Positions 45,077 through 52,669 of a stretch of DNA of 64,000 nt are shown here, one piece after another (position 1 is the stretch's first letter; every line of letters begins with the position of its first letter). This stretch comes from Candidatus Obscuribacterales bacterium (lineage in GTDB: Bacteria > Cyanobacteriota > Vampirovibrionia > Obscuribacterales > Obscuribacteraceae). Under the pieces are notes generated by a model, which saw nothing but the letters and a program-made list of their open reading frames with translations, searched no databases and was not told the DNA's origin. The stretch spans positions 434,001-498,000 of the forward strand of contig JACKCM010000007.1 in NCBI GenBank assembly GCA_020634035.1, written 5' to 3'. Both the position numbers and the translations under genes were made by a program.

Positions 45077-45565
45077 TCACTCCTCGTTTTTGAATATCAG
45101 GGCAATGGCATGGGCTTCCATGGCCAGGCCTTCACCGACCGGACCGAGTTTCTCTTTTGTTTTTCCTTTGATGCTGATTTGATCTGTTGAAAGCCCCAGC
45201 ACCTCTGCCAGATTGGCTTTTATCTTTTCTGCATGGGGCGATAGTTTTGGTCTTTCCGCCACCAGAGTGGTATCAATATTGGCAATCGCCCATCCTTGAG
45301 ATTCGAGAATCTCTCGGGTTCTTGCCAGCATGGTCAGACTGCGGATTCCTTTTATAGATTGATCCGAAGGAGGAAAAAGCTTGCCGATATCCCCCTGACC
45401 GGCAGCACCCAGAAGTGCGTCGATTATGGCATGGGTGAGAACATCGGCGTCGGAGTGTCCTTTGAGACCAAGCTCGAAGTCCAGTTTCTCGCCGCCAAGC
45501 ACCAGATCATAGCCTTTTTCAAGACGATGGATATCGTAGCCCTGGCCGATGCGAAATTTGCTCAC
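45077..45565 (-). CDS. ispF: 2-C-methyl-D-erythritol 2,4-cyclodiphosphate synthase
   Basis: Protein of 162 aa from the GTG at 45565, which has GAGGA 7 bases upstream; a GTG at 45583 inside the preceding gene is less likely. IGQGYDIHRL and LKGHSDADVLTHAIIDALLGAAG supply the zinc ligands (two His, one Asp), and SIKGKTKEKLGPVGEGLAMEAHA is the family's C-terminal signature. It makes the MEcPP ring in the MEP isoprenoid pathway. It follows the biotin carrier gene and precedes the monooxygenase gene. Confidence 0.96.
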   Translation of the reverse strand: MSKFRIGQGYDIHRLEKGYDLVLGGEKLDFELGLKGHSDADVLTHAIIDALLGAAGQGDIGKLFPPSDQSIKGIRSLTMLARTREILESQGWAIANIDTTLVAERPKLSPHAEKIKANLAEVLGLSTDQISIKGKTKEKLGPVGEGLAMEAHAIALIFKNEE

Positions 45566-45575
45566 TGTCGAATCC

Positions 45576-45947
45576 TCAGTCACCGATTTTTAGCAAAAGG
45601 CTCTGGTTGTCTACGGTCTCACCGGCTTTGACAGCAATCTCGGTGACGGTTCCATCTTTGAGTGCCACTATATCTGATTCCATTTTCATGGCTTCGAATA
45701 CAATCAGCCTCTGTCCGTTGGCAACCTTTGAGCCTTTCTCCACCAGTACCTCTTTGACCAGTCCATGCATGGCCGCTCTGACTTCGCCGGTGTTTATCGC
45801 TTGATACTCGCCGGTTCGACGTGGATCCTGCCGTTTGGCGCGTTTGTCTTTTCTCGCTTTGTTTGCAATTCCGCCCGCAGAAGACTCTTCGCCTTCTTTT
45901 ATCAATTCGGCGACCGAAACTTTGAAGACCCGTTGATCTACTTCCAC
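45576..45947 (-). CDS. Biotin carboxyl carrier domain, apparently expressed as part of accC
   Basis: The biotinyl/lipoyl domain, 123 aa from a GTG at 45947, has the biotinylation site EAMKM (Lys88) and NTGEVRAAMHGLVKEVLVEKGSKVANGQ. It lacks the thumb loop of classic AccB and looks like the carrier of acyl-CoA or pyruvate carboxylases. The GTG has no Shine-Dalgarno and cuts into the SFEVEVDQRVFKV strand that normally opens such domains, and the frame is open upstream to 46040. Expression is therefore likely by fusion with accC through frame change at the A10 run. It overlaps the ispF start region by a few bases. Confidence 0.8.
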   Translation of the reverse strand: MEVDQRVFKVSVAELIKEGEESSAGGIANKARKDKRAKRQDPRRTGEYQAINTGEVRAAMHGLVKEVLVEKGSKVANGQRLIVFEAMKMESDIVALKDGTVTEIAVKAGETVDNQSLLLKIGD

Positions 45948-46000
45948 CTCGAAAGAACGGAGGTTGGAGCGGGTGACCAGGGCGTTTTCAATCTTCTCTT

Positions 46001-47398
46001 CTAGCTCTTGGCTAGAGGTTGAGAATTTTTTTTTTCGTATTTAGGACCGATCTCTTTCCAGTTTTTCATCATCTCTTTCTCCACATAGTTCGTGGTGACT
46101 TCGCCGGAGAGGAAGTTGGGATCATCAAGAAGCGCAAGATGGAAGGGAATGGTTGTTGCCACCCCTTCGATGATGAAATCGGTGAGAGCCAGTCTCATTC
46201 TGGCTATAGCTTCATCTCTGTCTTTACCCCAGACCACCAGTTTGGCAAGCAGAGAATCATAAAAAGGTAAGACTGTGTAGCCGGGATAGCAAGCGCTATC
46301 GACTCGGCTCCAGGGATGTTGAGGTTCTACATAATTGTGGATGGTGCCTGGATTGGGCAGAAAGTTTTTGTTGGGGTCTTCTGCGTTGATGCGACATTCT
46401 ATAGAATGACCGCGCTGGCTGGTCTCTTCCTGGGTGAAAGAGAGTTTCATTCCGGCTGCCACTCGAATCTGTTCTTTGACGATGTCGACACCGGTCACCA
46501 TTTCGGTTATAGGATGCTCGACCTGAACTCTTGTGTTCATTTCGAGGAAGTAGAAATGGTCGTCCTCAACCAGAAACTCAAGCGTACCGGCAGAAGTGTA
46601 GCCGAGGGCTTTGGTCCCTTTTACCGCTGACGAGAGCAGCTGTTCTTTGACTTTGGGATCCAGTCTGGCTGCAGGAGATTCTTCGAGCAGTTTCTGGTGT
46701 CTTCTCTGGCTCGAGCAGTCTCTTTCGAAAAGGTGCACCACATTGCCGTGGCTGTCACCAATCACTTGTACTTCGATATGTCTTGGTCGGTCCAGATATT
46801 TTTCAACATAGACTTCGCCGCTGCCGAAATAAGAAGAACCTTCTCTGACTGCTCCGGCAAGAGCATTTTCCACTTCTTCTTCTTTGCGGACAACGCGCAG
46901 ACCTCTGCCACCACCACCGGCGCTTGCCTTGATGGCGACTGGGTAACCATATTCAGTGGCTAGCTTCTTCACTTCTTCCACTGTGGTGACCGGGTCGGTG
47001 GTGCCGGGGACAACAGGAACTCCGGCTTTGTCCATCACTCTTCTGGACTCCACTTTGGAGCCCATCATCTTGATGACATCAGAACTGGGACCAATGAAAG
47101 TAATATCATTTTTGGCGCAGAGGTCGGCAAAATCTCCGTTCTCGGCCAGAAATCCGTAGCCCGGATGAATAGCCTCGGCCTTGCATTTCTTTGCAATATT
47201 TATGATTTGCTCTACATCGAGGTATACCTGGTTCGGAGCCCCTTCCAGCTTCCATGTTTCAGCAGCCAGCTTGACATGTTTTGAATCTTGATCGGGTTCT
47301 GAAAAAATTGCCACCGGCAGGATGTCAAGCTCGCGACAGGCTTGAATGATTCGAACTGCGATCTCGCCACGGTTGGCTATCAGAACTTTTTTGAACAT
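46001..47398 (-). CDS. accC: Biotin carboxylase (AccC), ends near a ten-A run
   Basis: Protein of 465 aa. It carries an N-terminal biotin carboxylase fold (LIANRGEIAVRIIQACRELD), a glycine loop (ASAGGGGRGLRVV), ERDCSSQRRHQKLLEESPA and EMNTRVQVEHPITEMVTGVD, all ATP-grasp carboxylase hallmarks. It carboxylates biotin on a carrier using ATP and bicarbonate. The conserved domain ends around residue 440 (FLSGEVTTNYVEKEM); a 20-residue tail follows that includes the codons GAA AAA AAA AAT over the A10 run. One base shift there continues into the carrier domain (about 607 aa total). First gene of the operon accC-BCCP-ispF-monooxygenase. Confidence 0.95.
   Translation of the reverse strand: MFKKVLIANRGEIAVRIIQACRELDILPVAIFSEPDQDSKHVKLAAETWKLEGAPNQVYLDVEQIINIAKKCKAEAIHPGYGFLAENGDFADLCAKNDITFIGPSSDVIKMMGSKVESRRVMDKAGVPVVPGTTDPVTTVEEVKKLATEYGYPVAIKASAGGGGRGLRVVRKEEEVENALAGAVREGSSYFGSGEVYVEKYLDRPRHIEVQVIGDSHGNVVHLFERDCSSQRRHQKLLEESPAARLDPKVKEQLLSSAVKGTKALGYTSAGTLEFLVEDDHFYFLEMNTRVQVEHPITEMVTGVDIVKEQIRVAAGMKLSFTQEETSQRGHSIECRINAEDPNKNFLPNPGTIHNYVEPQHPWSRVDSACYPGYTVLPFYDSLLAKLVVWGKDRDEAIARMRLALTDFIIEGVATTIPFHLALLDDPNFLSGEVTTNYVEKEMMKNWKEIGPKYEKKNSQPLAKS
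46026..46035 (-). other. Ten-A homopolymer at the end of accC (possible slip site)
   Basis: On the coding (minus) strand, CGAAAAAAAAAATTC places ten consecutive A in the last dozen codons of accC. A -1 shift, or an eleventh A, joins accC in frame to the biotin carrier domain with no intervening stop. Confidence 0.9.
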
Positions 47399-47656
47399 GT
47401 CTACTTCTATCCTTGTCAGAGGCAGGGTTATACGCAGCTAAATTAGCTTTCACCGGAGGCATATGTCCCGGTGACCTCTAAGCTATCAGCAAAGGAATAA
47501 AAAGGAATTAGAAAACAGGAAAATATCATTTTTCAGTGGGCGATCCGCCGACCGATCCGCTTTCAAAACTGTTGACTTCTTAATATTCGCCCGGTGAATA
47601 ATGATAGGATCTACTGGTCAGGCAAAACACACCAAGTTGAAAGAAAGCATTTTTTC

Positions 47657-48532
47657 ATGGCTAAGTCTTCGACATTTACCAGAGTATTCATGGCAGGCAG
47701 CGGATTCATGGGAAGGGCAATCGCCTTTCTTATCGTGAGTCGGACTAATGCTTCTGTCGAACTCTTCGACGTATCGGAAGATTCTCTCAAGCTGGCAGCT
47801 GCCGAAATAGAGAAGTACGGGCGGAAGTCCGTCGAGAAAGGTATTCTCACCGAAAAGGACTTCGCCGATGCCAAGGGGCGCATTCACTACAGCGGTGATC
47901 TTCAATCCGCGAAAGATTGCGATCTGGTCATAGAAGCGATTCGCGAAGATCTGGAGACCAAGCGAGAGCTGTTCTCTAAACTTGATAGCATCTGTGGCGA
48001 CACCACTGTTTTCGCCTCTAATACTTCATCGCTTCCCATAACCAGTCTTGCTTCGGCAACGAAGCGCTCGGACCGCTTTATTGGAATGCACTTCTTCTCT
48101 CCAGCCCATGTGATGAAGCTGGTGGAGATTATTCCCGGTGTTGATACCTCCACCGAAACCATCGATCGTGTACGCAAGTTCGGCGAAGAGATGGGCAAAA
48201 CTATCATCAAGTCCCTTGACTTTCCCGGTTTCATCACCACCCGCCTGGGGATGGTCCTTATCAATGAAGCGGCATTCGCTTTAATGGAAGGGCTCTCCAC
48301 GCCGGAGGAGATCGATACCGGTATGACCCTGGGCTACAATCATCCCATGGGTCCCTTAACTCTGGCGGATTTCATCGGGCTGGACGTCGTTCTTCATATT
48401 ATGGAGACGATGCAATCCGGTTTCGGTGATACAAAATATCGTCCCTGTCCGGTTTTGAGACAACTCGTTTCTGCCGGTCACCTGGGACGCAAGACAGGCA
48501 AAGGATTCTATGATTATGGTGGCAAAGGGTGA
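47657..48532 (+). CDS. 3-hydroxyacyl-CoA dehydrogenase (3-hydroxybutyryl-CoA type)
   Basis: Protein of 291 aa from the ATG at 47657; a GTG at 47594 would add 21 improbable residues before the Rossmann fold. GSGFMGRAIA is the NAD-binding loop near residue 14, GMHFFSPAHVMKLVEI holds the catalytic His, and NHPMGPLTLADFIGLDVVLHIMETM the C-terminal dimer domain. It oxidises or reduces 3-hydroxyacyl-CoA, as in butyryl-CoA or PHB pathways or beta-oxidation. Its stop overlaps the GT2 start by four bases (GTGA). Confidence 0.93.
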   Translation: MAKSSTFTRVFMAGSGFMGRAIAFLIVSRTNASVELFDVSEDSLKLAAAEIEKYGRKSVEKGILTEKDFADAKGRIHYSGDLQSAKDCDLVIEAIREDLETKRELFSKLDSICGDTTVFASNTSSLPITSLASATKRSDRFIGMHFFSPAHVMKLVEIIPGVDTSTETIDRVRKFGEEMGKTIIKSLDFPGFITTRLGMVLINEAAFALMEGLSTPEEIDTGMTLGYNHPMGPLTLADFIGLDVVLHIMETMQSGFGDTKYRPCPVLRQLVSAGHLGRKTGKGFYDYGGKG

Positions 48533-49758
48533 TATCTATTAGTATTTACATGGTGAGCACCCTCTTCATTCTCGGGTTGTTTTTACTCACCTGCGCGTTT
48601 TACTACTGCTTGAAGACGGTGGACAAATCGACCATCGCCGATTCCGACCTGCCTTTTATCTCGGTTTTGATTCCGGCAAGGAACGAAGAAGGCAAGATAG
48701 AACGCTGTATCGAGTCTATTCTCAATCAGGACTATCCTAATTTCGAGTTGATCATCATCGACGATCGCTCTACCGATCGCACCGGAGAGATCATCGCAGG
48801 CTACGCCGAAAAAGATCCCAGGATCAAGTTCGTTCAGGGTAAAGACGCTCCGGATGGATGGATAGGCAAGTGCAACGCCCTGGCCCATTCTGTGCGCTAT
48901 GCATCCGGGGACTGGTTCATCTTCACCGATGCCGACACCTATCATCACCCCAACTCTTTGAGAGACGCAGTCAGTTATGCCGTGGAGAGCAAGCTCGACC
49001 TTCTCTCTTTCGTGCCGGTTCAAGAACTTGGCAGCTTCCCGGAGCGACTGGTTATGCCGGTTCTCCTCAGCTCTTTTCTGCTCGGTGATCCTTTTAACAC
49101 CGTCAACGACCAGGACGCCAAGCGCGCTTATGCCTACGGTCAGTACGTCATGTGCCGCCGTGATCCTTATATAGCCACCGGTGGTCACCAGGCGGTGCGG
49201 GACGAGATCGTCGAAGATCACGCCATGGCAAGGGTCTTCAAAGAGAAGGGCTATAAGATTGGCGTCGCCGACGGCAAATCTCTTTATTCGGTCCGCATGT
49301 ACACCGACTGGGAATCGATGTGGCAGGGTTGGACAAAGAACCTCTATTCTTTCATCGACAGCAAAGTAAGCAACCTGTTCATCATTCTCGTTTTGATGAA
49401 CACTGTGCTGCTCTTGCCCTATTTCGAGCTGGCCTGGGTGATTGCTGAGTGGATCGAAGGGGATGTCACAGTCAGTCTTTACAGGCTCACTTTCTTTGTG
49501 CTTGCTCAATATGTAGTGCTTTTCTCCTGGTTCAAGCGCGTTTCGGAGCATCATGCCGGAACCAACTGGATGCATTTTTTCCTGATTCCGTTTGGTGGCG
49601 TGGCTGTCTCCGGTCTATTTCTGCATGCCGCTTATTTAGTTCTTTTCGGAGAGCAGGTCAGTTGGAAAGGTCGCAAATATGTGGTCAGCACCCAGAAGAC
49701 CATCAAGTCGTCTCGCGGCATCGAGAAAGCCAAGCTCATGCCTGATGTTTCCGATTAG
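48529..49758 (+). CDS. Membrane family 2 glycosyltransferase
   Basis: Protein of 409 aa starting GTG at 48529 (GTGA overlap); a downstream ATG (48550) is also possible. An N-terminal anchor helix precedes the GT-A domain with LIPARNEE, DDRSTDRT, TDADTYHHP (DXD-like), EDHAMARVFKEKG and WQGWTKN (an altered QXXRW). Three or four C-terminal helices follow. Processive or single-transfer activity on a lipid or polymer is expected; the sugar is unknown. Coupling to the hydroxyacyl-CoA dehydrogenase suggests envelope lipid glycosylation (inference). Confidence 0.88.
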   Translation: MISISIYMVSTLFILGLFLLTCAFYYCLKTVDKSTIADSDLPFISVLIPARNEEGKIERCIESILNQDYPNFELIIIDDRSTDRTGEIIAGYAEKDPRIKFVQGKDAPDGWIGKCNALAHSVRYASGDWFIFTDADTYHHPNSLRDAVSYAVESKLDLLSFVPVQELGSFPERLVMPVLLSSFLLGDPFNTVNDQDAKRAYAYGQYVMCRRDPYIATGGHQAVRDEIVEDHAMARVFKEKGYKIGVADGKSLYSVRMYTDWESMWQGWTKNLYSFIDSKVSNLFIILVLMNTVLLLPYFELAWVIAEWIEGDVTVSLYRLTFFVLAQYVVLFSWFKRVSEHHAGTNWMHFFLIPFGGVAVSGLFLHAAYLVLFGEQVSWKGRKYVVSTQKTIKSSRGIEKAKLMPDVSD

Positions 49759-49760
49759 CC

Positions 49761-49988
49761 ATGTCGATTAGCAGTCATGATGGCAAGCGGCCCAGTGTGG
49801 CGGAGCTGCAGAGCTTTGTCCGGGGGCGGGTCAAACTGCAGTTTCATTCGGTGGACGGAACCTCTTTCGAGGGGGTTTTGAAGTGGTTTGATCAAGATGC
49901 CTTCTGTCTGATCAAAGATGATGGAAGCACCATCACCTTGATCAAGCGCAATGTCCTGGGTTATGGACCGCTTGTAAGCAAGAGCTGA
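49761..49988 (+). CDS. hfq: Cyanobacterial-type Hfq-like Sm protein
   Basis: Protein of 75 aa. PSVAELQSFV, VKLQFHSVDGTSFEGVLKWFDQDAFCLIKDDGSTITLIKRNVLGYGPL follows the Sm1/Sm2 order of cyanobacterial Hfq homologues (PSVRQVQ...; G-L-W-D pattern), with the C-terminal YGP in place of the E. coli KH...VVP-type motif. Cyanobacterial Hfq binds RNA poorly and acts in motility via pilus motor contacts. The function here is uncertain. It begins 2 bp after the GT2 gene and precedes mreB. Confidence 0.75.
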   Translation: MSISSHDGKRPSVAELQSFVRGRVKLQFHSVDGTSFEGVLKWFDQDAFCLIKDDGSTITLIKRNVLGYGPLVSKS

Positions 49989-50024
49989 TCTCGATTGCTT
50001 CGTATCTTCTCGATAGTGATTCTG

Positions 50025-50043
50025 GTTAAATTTGTTATTTAAC
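50025..50043 (+). terminator. AT-rich hairpin between the Hfq-like gene and mreB
   Basis: GTTAAAT (50025-50031), loop TTGTT, ATTTAAC (50037-50043), then GGTAATAGTTTTTCC. A 7-bp stem; possibly a weak terminator for the GT2/Hfq transcript. Confidence 0.35.
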
Positions 50044-50158
50044 GGTAATAGTTTTTCCGGTCCGCTCTATATGCACTCACTATGCCTTTGTGCTGGTGGG
50101 CATTTGAAGCGGGTCATGCTAGACTTAGGCCTGGTAAAGAATATTTGGGGCTTTCGGA

Positions 50159-51208
50159 GTGATTAATCTAGTGGGCAGCTGGTTTAAAGGACTGCTGAGC
50201 AAAGGTGTCGGTGTCGACCTGGGAACCGCCAACACGCTCATTTACCTTGAGGGTCAAGGTGTTGTGTTGAGGGAGCCTTCGGTGATCGCCATCGATACCA
50301 ACACTAATTTGCCGCTTGCAGTCGGTGAAGAGGCAAGAGCGATGATTGGCCGTACTCCCCAGGGGGTAGCCGCATCCCGACCATTGCGCGATGGAGTAAT
50401 CGCCGAGCTTGATCATGCCAAGCTCATGCTGAGCGAGTTCATCAAGCGAGTCTCCCAGAATTCATCGGGTATCCGCAGATCGGACATCGTCATTGCTGTT
50501 CCATCCGGAATCACCAGCGTCGAGAAAATCGCCATCCACAACGTGGCCGAGTACGCCCGAGCCAATCGTGTTTTCCTTCCGGAAGAGACCATGGCTGCTG
50601 CTATCGGTGCCGATCTTCCTGTGACGGAACCTACCGGTTCAATGATCGTTGATATCGGCGGCGGTACCAGTGAAGTGGCGGTGCTCAGTCTCTCCGGTAT
50701 CGTAGTGAACGAGTCGGTTCGTATAGCCGGCGACGAGTTGAACGACGCTATCAGAAGCTATCTCAAAAAGGTCCACAGTCTGGAAATCGGCGAAAAGACT
50801 GCTGAAGAGCTGAAGTTCAGACTCGGCTCCGCCTGGAAAACCGAAGAGAACGACAAGTACAATGTGCGTGGTCTCAATCTTATCAACGGCCTGCCCCGGA
50901 CGGTAACAGTCAGCCGTGGAGAAGTGCGAGAAGCGATTAAAGAGCCGCTTTCTCAAATTGTCGATACTGTCAAAAGAACCCTTGAAAGGACTCCTCCTGA
51001 ACTGGCAGCCGATATCTATAACCGTGGTATCGTCGTTGTCGGTGGTGGTGCGTTGCTCCAGGGCCTCGACGAATTGATCTCGAGCGAGACCGAAGTGCCC
51101 GTGTTCATCGGAGACGATCCGCTGTCGGCGGTGGCGATAGGCACCGGTAAGATGCTTACGGATCCCACTTATAATCGCGTGCTCGAACTCTGCCAGATCA
51201 ACAAGTAG
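50159..51208 (+). CDS. mreB: Rod shape-determining protein MreB
   Basis: Protein of 349 aa, bacterial actin. GVDLGTANTLIYL is the phosphate-1 loop, IVDIGGGTSEVAVLSL the phosphate-2 loop and GGGALLQGLDELI the adenosine loop; length is normal. The GTG at 50159 is used (an alternative GTG lies four codons later). It polymerises under the membrane and guides lateral cell-wall synthesis with MreC, MreD and PBP2, whose genes follow directly. Confidence 0.97.
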   Translation: MINLVGSWFKGLLSKGVGVDLGTANTLIYLEGQGVVLREPSVIAIDTNTNLPLAVGEEARAMIGRTPQGVAASRPLRDGVIAELDHAKLMLSEFIKRVSQNSSGIRRSDIVIAVPSGITSVEKIAIHNVAEYARANRVFLPEETMAAAIGADLPVTEPTGSMIVDIGGGTSEVAVLSLSGIVVNESVRIAGDELNDAIRSYLKKVHSLEIGEKTAEELKFRLGSAWKTEENDKYNVRGLNLINGLPRTVTVSRGEVREAIKEPLSQIVDTVKRTLERTPPELAADIYNRGIVVVGGGALLQGLDELISSETEVPVFIGDDPLSAVAIGTGKMLTDPTYNRVLELCQINK

Positions 51209-51221
51209 CGGGGCTCTTGAT

Positions 51222-52031
51222 GTGGCCAGTCCAAATGAGCCCAGATTATTCGAGCAGACCGATTCAATAGCAGAGATAGTCTTCGTCGTTATCGTGATCG
51301 TCATGTTGGTCGGACCGGTTTCCGGGGGGATTCTCTCGGTCAGTGGCTGGGCTTCATCCATCCTGAACAAGAGTTTCGACAAAGTCGAATCGACCAAGAA
51401 TCTTGCAGAAAAGCTGCTCGAGTCATCTAATCGGATTCGAGAACTGGAACAGAAGTTGACCGATGCGGAGCTTGAGCTTTCTACATTGCGTCGGCAGGCC
51501 AGGGATACCAATTCTTTGCGGCAGATGCTCGGTCTCAAGAAAAAATTGACCCGTGGCACCATCGCTTGCGAAGTGGTGGCACGTAATCCGGATAACTGGT
51601 TCGAACAGGCTGTTCTCGATAAGGGTGACCAGGACGGAGTCTTGAAGGGCAGTGCGGTGATAACCGCCGATGGAATAGTAGGTCAGGTGGTGAGCACTTC
51701 AGAACATGCCGCCGTAGTTAGGTTGATAACCGATCCTGATCAAAAGCTCGGTGTGGTTATTAAGCGCATAGGGCTTCCCGGCATCATCTCCGGCAACGGC
51801 CAGAATCTGGCGGTGATGGACTTCGTGCCGGTGGGAACCAATGTGGATGTCGGAGACGAGATTGTCTGCTTTGGTAAGGGGGGGACTTTTCCCGACAATC
51901 ATCCGGTCGGAACCATAGCTGCGGTGCGGCGCGATACTAATGGCGCCTCTATGCAGATCGATGTGAAGTTGACCGAAAACTGTTACGATTTAAACCAGGT
52001 GCTGGTACTCCCTCCTCTGGAAGAGTACTGA
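51222..52031 (+). CDS. mreC: Rod shape-determining protein MreC
   Basis: Protein of 269 aa. An N-terminal membrane helix (about 20-45) is followed by a coiled coil (about 55-95) and the MreC beta-barrel core (about 105-265) with VVARNPDNWFEQAVLDKGDQDGV, VITADGIVGQVV and VVIKRIGLPGIISG. It sits in the periplasm and connects MreB to PBP2. The start is a GTG 13 bp after mreB. Confidence 0.94.
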   Translation: MASPNEPRLFEQTDSIAEIVFVVIVIVMLVGPVSGGILSVSGWASSILNKSFDKVESTKNLAEKLLESSNRIRELEQKLTDAELELSTLRRQARDTNSLRQMLGLKKKLTRGTIACEVVARNPDNWFEQAVLDKGDQDGVLKGSAVITADGIVGQVVSTSEHAAVVRLITDPDQKLGVVIKRIGLPGIISGNGQNLAVMDFVPVGTNVDVGDEIVCFGKGGTFPDNHPVGTIAAVRRDTNGASMQIDVKLTENCYDLNQVLVLPPLEEY

Positions 52032-52060
52032 TCTGATCTGAGGGGTGTAAGACCGAGACA

Positions 52061-52669
52061 ATGTCTTTCTTGACGAACAGAACGAGAGGACGAATCGGAG
52101 CGCTTGGATTTTGCGTTCTTATAGTCGCTATCGTCTGGATGTTGCAGATGGCTGTTCTGAGCCAGATTCGGTTGGATGAAGTGCAATGCAATCTTGTTCT
52201 CACCTTCACCATTGTCTGGGGCATTACTTTCGGTTCTCCCCTTGAAGCGCCCACCCTCGACGAACTTCGATTAAGCACCCTCAAGTCGGTTCTCCTCCGG
52301 CAGCTTCTCTCGGGCTCTCTTTCCGCCGCGCTGCTCGGAGCCGTATTTGCCTCGCTCTATTCATCGGTATTGCCTATCTATCCGATTGCCTATCCGATTG
52401 TCGGATGGACCGCCGGTTATTTCTGTTTGAAAAAATTCAATCGGGCTCTTATCTTTTGCATTCCGCTGGTTTTGATCTTTACCTTTCTGTCCGAGATGAT
52501 CACCGCCTTCCAGCTTCTCGTTTTGCAAAGACCGGGAGTGATAGAGAATTTCGTTAGAATCGTTCTTCCTGAAGGGGTGCTCAACTCTTTGATTGCACCC
52601 TTTATCTTCTTCCCCATGCGTGGCTGGATCGAGTTCACTCGCTTGAAAGAGCTGGAGGTCAGTCGATGA
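52061..52669 (+). CDS. mreD: Rod shape-determining protein MreD
   Basis: Protein of 202 aa with five or six hydrophobic helices and an LRLSTLKSVLL-type cytosolic loop. MreD is poorly conserved, so the assignment rests on length, topology and position between mreC and the PBP2 gene (29 bp after mreC; last four bases overlapping the PBP2 start). Confidence 0.85.
   Translation: MSFLTNRTRGRIGALGFCVLIVAIVWMLQMAVLSQIRLDEVQCNLVLTFTIVWGITFGSPLEAPTLDELRLSTLKSVLLRQLLSGSLSAALLGAVFASLYSSVLPIYPIAYPIVGWTAGYFCLKKFNRALIFCIPLVLIFTFLSEMITAFQLLVLQRPGVIENFVRIVLPEGVLNSLIAPFIFFPMRGWIEFTRLKELEVSR

Noticed and set aside
47572..47601. Promoter before the hydroxyacyl-CoA dehydrogenase gene (TTGACT with an AT-rich -10)
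   Set aside because: Spacing of 18-20 bases and a poor -10 box leave it too weak to list as a feature.
48583..49575. 330-aa open frame antisense to the GT2 gene
   Set aside because: Shadow of a real gene with GT-A motifs; no Shine-Dalgarno and no known domain.
50639..51562. 307-aa open frame antisense to mreB and mreC
   Set aside because: Overlaps two certain genes completely and has no features of its own.
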